64,000 nucleotides of DNA, from positions 98,987,463-99,051,462 of the forward strand of contig CM043945.1 in NCBI GenBank assembly GCA_014529385.2. Reading direction: 5' to 3'. Source of the DNA: Adiantum capillus-veneris. Lineage: Eukaryota > Streptophyta > Polypodiopsida > Polypodiales > Pteridaceae. The position numbers were made by a program, and so were the translations under genes. The notes beneath the pieces were generated by a model. That model ran no database searches. It had not been told where the DNA came from and saw nothing but the letters and a program-made list of their open reading frames with translations. Shown one piece after another: positions 56,650 to 64,000 of the stretch (position 1 is the stretch's first letter; each line of letters starts with the position of its first letter).

Positions 56650-57300
56650 TTTGCATATGGGCATGGTAAGGGAGAGAAAAATGGTGTTGGCACAATAATC
56701 AAGAGGGCTGTGGTGCAAGAGAAATCGAAACCTGATGGCTAGAACTTGTATAACGCTTCAAGTGTGGTGGACTTTATCAATCGAACCAACAGAAAGATGG
56801 TCATCCGAGTCTCCTAGGAAATCAAGATAGGTAGTGCTAATAGAGACACACAACACACTGAGGCTCTCACTTTTGCATCATGTTAATGGCTACATATGTA
56901 TGATTTCTTGCTTTTGCCATGCATGCGTGAATGGTCAATGGAGAAGGTGTGTCTGCAAAGGAGGTGTGTCTACAAAGGAGAAGGTGTGTTTGCAAAGACC
57001 ATGTCGAGGATTGGGAGTACCTGAGAGTACATGCCAATGTCAATACTAAAAACAATGGTGCTGCATCAAGTGATGGGTAGTGGGCCAAAGGTCGTATCTA
57101 TAGTAGGCACAACAATGACCTAAGCAATGCACTCATGATTGGCGACAACTTTGCAATGAACATAGAGGAAGCATACACAAAATTCTACCTCCTAAAATGC
57201 ATTGACACAAAGTGCCTGACACAAATTCCTTCTTGATAACAGTTCCCCTACTATCATGAACTCACATCTAGATACATGTCTATGGTTTCCAGTGTGCCCT
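56650..57300 (+). pseudogene. Transposase-like gene, 3' part
   Basis: Directly after the LTR element the + strand reads FAYGHGKGEKNGVGTIIKRA (56650-56709), in the same frame as the RMHNFFI that ends at 53948. It then continues with VVDFINRTNRKMV to about 56800. The G-H-G-K-G motif followed by GVG..IKR is the most conserved-looking part. Stops follow. Confidence 0.55.
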
Positions 57301-57439
57301 ATGGATGATAAGGCCAATCTTCATCAGCTAAGCACTAATGTAATTGAGAATACCTACAACAACATCCCCATTGATGACATCATGTAATCCTCTATGTTCG
57401 TACCAATGTTGTCCTCTGTCATCTTACATTTATTGAAAA

Positions 57440-57722
57440 CACTTCAAAGCACCTCAAGCATTGTTGCATCACTTTTAAGCACTTTTGGAGTGCTGTCAAG
57501 CACTTTCAACTACTCTAAAAGCACTTATTGGACCACTTTTAAGCACTTTCAGACTAATCTAAAGGCACTTATGAAGAACCCAAGGAACTATTGGACCACT
57601 TTTAAGAACTTTCATCAAGAACTACTAAGGAATTTTCAAGTACTTGAATGCTTCCTTTTGGAGTACTTAAATGCATTTTCAAGGAGTACTATAGAACTTT
57701 CAAGCACCGACAAGCACTACTG
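57440..57722 (-). repeat. Degenerate AGTGCTT tandem array (right, inverted)
   Basis: AAGCACTT-type repeats (CAAGCACTTTCAA, TTTTAAGCACTTT, GGCACTT), the reverse complement of the array at 52396-52952. Confidence 0.75.
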
Positions 57723-58597
57723 AAGGTTGGACCGTATCTTGGAACCTTGAACTTTTGATTCTTGCTATTCTGCTTGAATTCCATGAGGTCCTCCTCCCCT
57801 TTTGTTTGCACATCCCACAATAATTGTCTTTTGGACAGGAATTCTCGAGCTCTGGGTGGCTCAAAGTTATTGAGTTTTTTGAAGAACATGGGTTTTTTAG
57901 GATAATCAAACACCCAAGAGATTTTGTGGCATAGAATCTATCCAATCCACCCACTTAAACACCATTTTGCCTACTTAAAGCATACATCTCTGTTGTGACC
58001 CAATTTTCTAGAGGCAACTACTCCAAATAAACGCCTCTATGATTTGGATCAAGCCAAGCAAAAAAACTTGGCATCATGCCACACATAGTACTACACATTT
58101 ATCCTGCTTGAATTTACAAAAGTATGACACTAACACATCAAGGGAGTACGGATCCTTGAGTACTTTATGCATAGTTGGAAGCACATTATTGAAGTCCACG
58201 AGCACTGCAAGGGTTTGTGGCCAACAAAAATGCTTAAAACGTGGGTTTTTGGTGGTTGGTAGTTCTGTATCTCTTTGCTAGGTGGTGGTGGTTTTGAGAC
58301 AATCACCTAGAATTTAACTACAAAAGAAAGTAGAAACATGAGTTACATTAAACACTAACATGAGTCACACCAAGACATATTGAAGTAGAACTTATATTAA
58401 TTCATGACTAAGCTTGTGCACGCTGTGAGCGGGATGAAAACACACACAACGCCTCTATAACGACCCGACACACACTCTTGGAATGATACACACACACACA
58501 CACACTATGGGGCACCACTCGGCTTACACAACACACCTGGCCGAGATAGGGAACACACCTCTGGAGTGAGAGGAGAGAGACTATCCACTTGCCCACT

Positions 58598-58635
<38 letters not shown>

Positions 58636-59605
58636 AAAAAACTCAGTCCAAAAGAGGAGAATTTCTGATGTTTAGATACAAATGATCTTGGGCCAACACC
58701 AATGGGGCAAATAGCTCACACAATATGGGTAAAAGATACCAGATACAATCACAAATTGGAGAAGAAACTTCGCTCATAGGAGAAACTTACACAGAAAAAA
58801 AGCAGAAAAAGAGTGAGGAATTTGGCAAAATGGACAGCGCCATCGCGTCGGGAATGGCCCAAAACCCCAGTCTACAATATCAAAGTGCTCAAATCCGACC
58901 TCGGATGAGCAGTTTACGGCCAAAACAGGCTCCAAAAACCCAAAAAACACACCTGCGGCTGTTCCTCCTCTCTTCTCCACGTTTTTTCTGGTCTTCTCTC
59001 AGTTTTTTCAGTTCCCACACTTAGCTTTATTACTTGGGCACCCTTGGCCTTTTAGTTGACCTCAAACGGACCCCGAACATGCCAAAAACTGACCTCGCAG
59101 TGCATAGTTGTCACCTTTTTGCATCATCCGCACACCTGGCACTCAGCTTTTTTCAATAATGCATCTCTCCACCACGTGAAGTGGCCCCAAAAAGTGTTCC
59201 TAATAATGACCTCTCTACATAATTAGCACAAGAAAACACCCACGTCGTGTCTGTACTTATCCACGTGCAAGTATTGACCCCGTTCGGCCTCCTGACGTCG
59301 CTAGATGCCATCTGACGCACCTACTTACCTCATGTCGTCGGCCCGCGGATAGCTTCCTCGAGAAGTTTTACGCGCTACCAACTCCTCCTTATTGTAGAAA
59401 AAACACAGTGGTACTGGTAATAGTGAAAATCGATGCACTATGTACACCCTGTCCTACCTGTACACATGTGGGCCCCACATAACCACCTGGCTCTGAAAAA
59501 TGGGCAATTCTTTATTTGATGCACCATGCATGTATATGTACATATGTGCAATCCCTTGCTCCAAAAAACTCCTAACATAATTTGCCCATCCCCTAGCCTG
59601 CTAGA
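57723..59605. other. Non-coding; right part probably 3' LTR of the minus-strand gypsy
   Basis: No gene recognised up to about 58700. (CA)n tracts lie at 58488-58505 and 58601-58633. The minus strand just beyond the gypsy stop has a purine tract (CTAGGGGA) and then TGGGCAAATTATG at about 59594, where a 3' LTR would start. An AATAAAGC poly(A)-like signal is on the minus strand near 59030. The LTR end cannot be placed because the other LTR is outside the window. Confidence 0.4.
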
Positions 59606-61207
59606 TCATTCATGATCAGCAGCAGCAAAGAGAGATATGAAACTCACCGCATCACAGGTCTCCTCATCCTTCACCAACATTGCTTGCTCCACAGACAGCT
59701 CATCTTGCTCCACCATCATTAACCTGGCATGATATAATTTAAGACGCAGTCCATTTACCCTTGACTTATGTAGAATCCCATCCAGGTTAGCCAACTGATA
59801 TGTACCATTTGGAAAACACTCCACTACCTTGAAAGGGCCTTCCCACTTAATCTGAAACTTCTTTTGGAAGGTGTTGTCCAGCTTACTGTTGTAGCGCAAA
59901 ACCAAGTCATGTTTCTTGATACCCTTACTTTTGACCTTTTCATTTATATTTGCCAAAGCCTTATCCTGCATCTGCCCATAATGCTCCAATGCGCTCATCC
60001 TATCCAACTGAACCTCTTGTAACTGCAAGAGCCTCTCTTTGAATTCATCACTAGGCGGCCCAAGCAACTTCTCTAACATCTTGACCGCAGGCAACTCTAC
60101 TTCCACAGGAAATAGTGTTTCCTTTCCATATACCAAATGAAATGGAGTAAACCCTGTACCTGTCTTCACCGAACTACGGTAAGCCCATAATGCACTAGGC
60201 AATTCCAAATCCCAATTCTTTCCTTGGTGCTCTGTCACTTTCGAAAGAATCTGTACCAACTCACCATTGAATCTTTCATTTAAGCGATTACACTGTGGGT
60301 AATAAGGAGTGGTATGCTGGTGCCTAATCTTCATCTTTGCGCATAAGAAGTCTAGCAATTTAGCTCTAAATCCTGGCCCCTTATCTGAAAGTAGCTCTAA
60401 TGGCACCCCAAACTTGCAAAATATTTCATCATACACAAATTTTGCCACATCCTTTGCAGTGATCTGTTTTACTGCTATAGCCTCTGCCCATCTAGAGAGA
60501 TAGTCCACTGCTGTCAAGATATAGCTTTTGCCCCTGTTTGTGATAGGTAACGGGCCTATTGCATCAATCCCCCACTTTTCAAACACATCAAACGCCATAA
60601 TGGTTTTTCGTAGCTCTGGCTTCAACACTCTCTTCCCAAATGCTTGACACCTATTGCAAGACCTACACCAATGGTGAACATCCTTGTGCAAACTAGGCCA
60701 TACATACCCCTCTTGCAAAATCTTATGCAAGGTGATCTTTAGAGCAAAATGGCCACCACATGCGCCTTCATGATTCTCTTCCAACACTCTATAAAGCTCC
60801 TCTCGCCAAGGTACACGTCTCAACACGAGATCAGCCCCTTTCATGTATAAGACATCACCAATCAATTTGTACTTGTATGCTGTACACACAAAGCCATACT
60901 TCTTAGACTTCGAAATCTCCTTTGGAATGATTCCTGTTAGCAAAAACTCCTCTTCTTGAGCCAAACTTTCCTGGCCATGATAAAGAGGTAAAGTGGTCCT
61001 CAACACAAATAGCTCCCCAAACATGCCTTGAGCTGCTTCATGTGCCTCTCCATTTAGAGCACGTTCAATGTGTCTGATGCTCCATGCTTCGAACTTTTTT
61101 AACAAGCCTTTAATTCTGAAGCACATTTCCTTCAATGAGGTGTTCTTGCTCTTCCACACACCCAGCACTTGCTTCACCACTAACAAGGCATCACCTTTTA
61201 TGCTCAA
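59606..61207 (-). pseudogene. Gypsy RNase H end and integrase (right-edge element)
   Basis: The 533-codon frame starts in RNase H, adjoining the previous frame at a stop (61208-61210). The integrase zinc domain has HHWCRSCNRCQ. The core has FEKWGIDAIGPLP, SDKGPGFRAKL and NRLNERFNGEL (D, D, E). The tail reads LRYNSKLDN and WEGPFKV. It ends at 59606 near ADHE. It resembles the integrase of the element at 19365-30626 and is clearly of the same lineage, though not the same family. Confidence 0.92.
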
Positions 61208-61210
61208 CCT

Positions 61211-62800
61211 TCAAACCCCATGCTTCCAACAAATGTGTAATCCGGCTTCCAGAGTAGCATATTCAGCCTCATTGTTACTATGAGCATCCAATTTGAACCC
61301 TCTCTTGCATACTAGCTTCCCCTCTGGATCATAAAGTGCTATACCCCCTGAAGCTGCATCATGGCTCTTTCTGTATGAACCATCAAAGAACAACACATGT
61401 GCATTGCTGATCTGTGGCACTTCTTCAACTACCTTTCTCACCACCTCTTCCTTACCAATAAGGGGATTCTCCTTGTAGGTCAACAAATCAGCTAGGGTAG
61501 CCCTTGTACTATCTTCCACTAGAAAAGAGAACTCAAACTCTTGCAGCTCAATTACCCATTTGTTCACCACATTTGACATGTTAGTACCATTAATTAACTG
61601 TGGCAAAAAGGCATAACTCGTCAAGAAAACAAAAGGTCGTGGTAGCAAGTAATGGCGAAATCGTCGACAAGCAAATATTACACTAGCCATCACTAGCTCT
61701 ACTTCCGAGAACTTTCTCTCCGCTACCAACTTCACTCGGCTTGCACAATACACTGGCCTCATATAATGGCTTCCCTTCCCCTTTTGCAATAGCATGGCCC
61801 CAATGGCATCATCCCCTACTGATGGATTTACATAAAACACTTTCTCCCAATCAGGAGCCTGCATGGCTGACAACCCCCCTAACACCTCTTTCACCTCTTG
61901 AAACACTTCTTCACACTTGTCATCCCATTGCAATGGATCATGCCTTGCCACTTGCTGTAATGGATAAAGAAGCTGCAAAGACAATGGAATAAACCGTGCC
62001 ATGTACTTCACTTTGTGTATAAAAGTTGCCAATTGCTTCGTACTCGTAGGTGATGGAAGAAGAATAATAGACTTAACCTTTTCTGGATCAGCCTCAATGC
62101 CATTTTCTGACACCATATGGCCCAATAACTTCACCCTTGGCTGTGCTAGATGACATTTCTTTGGATTTAATTGTCCTCCACATTCATCATATCGAGCCAA
62201 TACCATCTGCAGCTTCTCATGGTGTTCAGCCCTACTGCTATAAACACAGAAGTCATCCATAAAAGCTTTAACACAACTACCAATGAATGGTTCCAACACC
62301 CAATTTGCTCTCTCTTGATAGAAGGAAGGTCCATTTGACAACCCAAATGGCAATACTGTGTAGCAATAGCAGCCCCATGGCGTAATAAAAGTGGTCTTTG
62401 TGCGGTCTTTAAGAGCAATCTTCAATTGAAAATAGCCTGAAAAACCATCACACACACTGTACCTCTCATAACCTGCCACTGAATCCAAGATCTGATCGAT
62501 GAATGGAAGAGGATATGGGTTCTTCTTAGTGGATGTGTTTAAGGGTTTAAAATCTACACAAATTCTCCACTTCCCATCCTTCTTTGGACTGACTACAACT
62601 GGACTCACCCACTCTGTGGTCTCCACAGGGACTATGAACCCTGCCTTCAACAACTTGTCCACCTCTTCTCGCAAGGCTTCCATTTTCTCTTGACCCATCC
62701 TTCTTAGCCTTTGTTGCACTGGCTTAGCACCTTCTTTCAGCTCTATATGCATCTCTTCACCCTTGAACCCTCTGATCTCTTCATATGAAGTAATGAACAA
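61211..62800 (-). pseudogene. Gypsy reverse transcriptase and RNase H (right-edge element)
   Basis: 529 codons with WVSPVVVSPKKDGKWRICVDF at the RT start, YSVCDGFSGYFQLKIAL, FGLSNGPSFYQ, and catalytic AFMDDFCVYSS. RNase H follows: VFYVNPSVGDDAIGAMLLQ and FFDGSYR. All RT catalytic aspartates are visible. Single stops separate it from protease on one side and integrase on the other. Confidence 0.93.
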
Positions 62801-64000
62801 ATCAGGAAACTAGCCAGCATGTGCAAATATATATCCTTCTCCATAGCTAAGAGGTCTCCACTGATCATTTGTGTCATCAATTCCTGCTTCTTTGACAACT
62901 CAACCTTGGTTTGCATCAGCCCTTCAATCACTTCATAAGGCCCTTCACTTTCATCTTCAACCTCATTCGCAAATGCAACTAAACCAAATTCCTGGATTTC
63001 TTTGTCCATCAAAAGAAATGCAACATCAGCATCCTCATCACTGCTGGTAGTGCTATCACTGTCCTCATCTGTCACCGTGGAAGAGTCTTCATCACGACTC
63101 ATCCTCATCTTCATAAAGCTCCTCTAATCATTTCCTTGTGTCCATATTGTATAGCTTCTTGGTACCTGTCTTTCCATAGAGGCTAATCATACCATGTCGC
63201 CAATCTTGAACAGCTCCCACTGCACGTAACCATGGTCTACCCAGTATAATAGGATATGCTCCCAACCCTGCTGGAATCACATGAAAATCAACCACTGCCT
63301 TTGCATCATATGCCTCCACTTCTAAGCTCTTTACAACACCCAAGCATTTTACTTTCTGATGGTTTGCCAATCTGATCCGGAAACCTGACACCCCAGCCAC
63401 TGTGAGACCCATCTTCTCAACGCATGAGTGTGTTATGACGCATATTTGGGCGCCGCCATCCACATAACCTTGTCCCAAATTTTTCCTTTTATGCCACACA
63501 TCTACTATTGGACAAATGTCTGGTAGCTCATCCATTGCCAACACCTTTACTGAACCTCTCTCTGGCTCTTTCTCCATTGGGTTAACCATCCTCTTCCACT
63601 ATCGCTTTAGCTTAGGCACCATCTCTATAAGCTGCCAAAAGTAACATCTGCCTTCCTGCTCGTCAGATCCTCCTTCAAGTCATAGCTTAATTGCCCATCC
63701 CCTATTGGAAAATCTGAAACATGAAACTTTCGACGAGCTCTCCTTTTCCTCTTGGCCTTGACATCCTCGCCTTCATGGCTCTTTCCTTTCTTCTTACTAG
63801 GACATGGGGCACTTCTTCCTTCTTTATCCTCTGTGGTCCTCTTCCCAATAGGCATCACTAATGTATCCTCTAGCTTTGATGCCTTCTCCAAGGTGACTAC
63901 ACTTAGCACTTTTGTCTTTCCCTTTTCCTCTTGGGTTAATCCACTGGTTCCTTCATCTCCCTTAATTTCGATGCCATAATCATTTGACCTAGTTAACACC
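62743..64000 (-). pseudogene. Gypsy Gag C-terminus and protease (right-edge element, truncated by window)
   Basis: Frames 63999-63625 (lysine/arginine-rich linker with KRKRRARRKFHVSDFP), 63589-63128 and 63114-62743 follow each other on the minus strand, with single stops between. The middle one holds the protease, YVDGGAQICVITHSC, and its partner ILGRPWL. The active site is DGG rather than D(S/T)G, as in the element at 19365. An acidic serine-rich linker lies before RT. Gag and the 5' LTR lie beyond 64000. Confidence 0.88.

Noticed and set aside
57440-57722. Coding sequence of 109 codons on the plus strand across the right array
   Set aside because: The frame is created by the repetitive AAGCACTT motif; composition is purely repeat-driven.

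Overview
This is nuclear DNA from a land plant. The evidence is a plant-specific LBD/LOB-domain gene with the conserved family intron, a eukaryotic tRNA-Thr(AGT) gene, Ty1/copia and Ty3/gypsy LTR retrotransposons primed in the plant manner, a plant-type mitochondrial 18S rRNA fragment, and abundant (CT)n/(GA)n/(TG)n microsatellites. The repeat-heavy, gene-poor layout and several transposon-like genes I cannot name suggest a large genome. A fern or other seed-free plant is my guess, but nothing here proves it.

Layout. 0-11 kb: a minus-strand gypsy-type gag ORF split by a decayed 5.8-kb chromodomain gypsy element (GCAAG target duplication), a mitochondrial rRNA fragment, and a 580-bp repeat present twice. 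11-19 kb: microsatellites, remnants of one 210-bp-LTR family in two orientations, and a 450-bp fold-back. 19.4-30.6 kb: an 11.3-kb gypsy element with 2.7-kb LTRs. It sits in the last exon of an eight-exon minus-strand gene (32.5 to 19.3 kb) of unknown function. 33.5-39.1 kb: a fairly young copia element. 39-46 kb: decayed coding pieces on the minus strand, namely a small ORF, a LINE fragment, a Ulp1-type (C48) protease fragment and a histone H3 family sequence resembling centromeric H3. These are followed by a 77-bp palindromic minisatellite and the tRNA-Thr gene.

46-52 kb is mostly non-coding. It holds a SINE-like sequence, a GC-rich double-hairpin MITE-like element and the only clearly intact protein gene that looks like a host gene (LBD, 49.7-50.5 kb, minus), whose upstream region is packed with microsatellites. 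52-58 kb: a degenerate DNA-transposon gene split by a small LTR element lacking pol, with AGTGCTT-type repeat arrays on either side in opposite orientations. 59.6-64 kb: a minus-strand gypsy polyprotein running off the right edge.

Most coding sequence is mobile-element derived and broken. The items most worth following are the CENH3-like sequence beside the Ulp1-like fragment, the eight-exon gene with an uninterrupted reading frame, and the unassigned DNA transposon with inverted repeat arrays. All family assignments come from reading motifs by eye; no database search was run.
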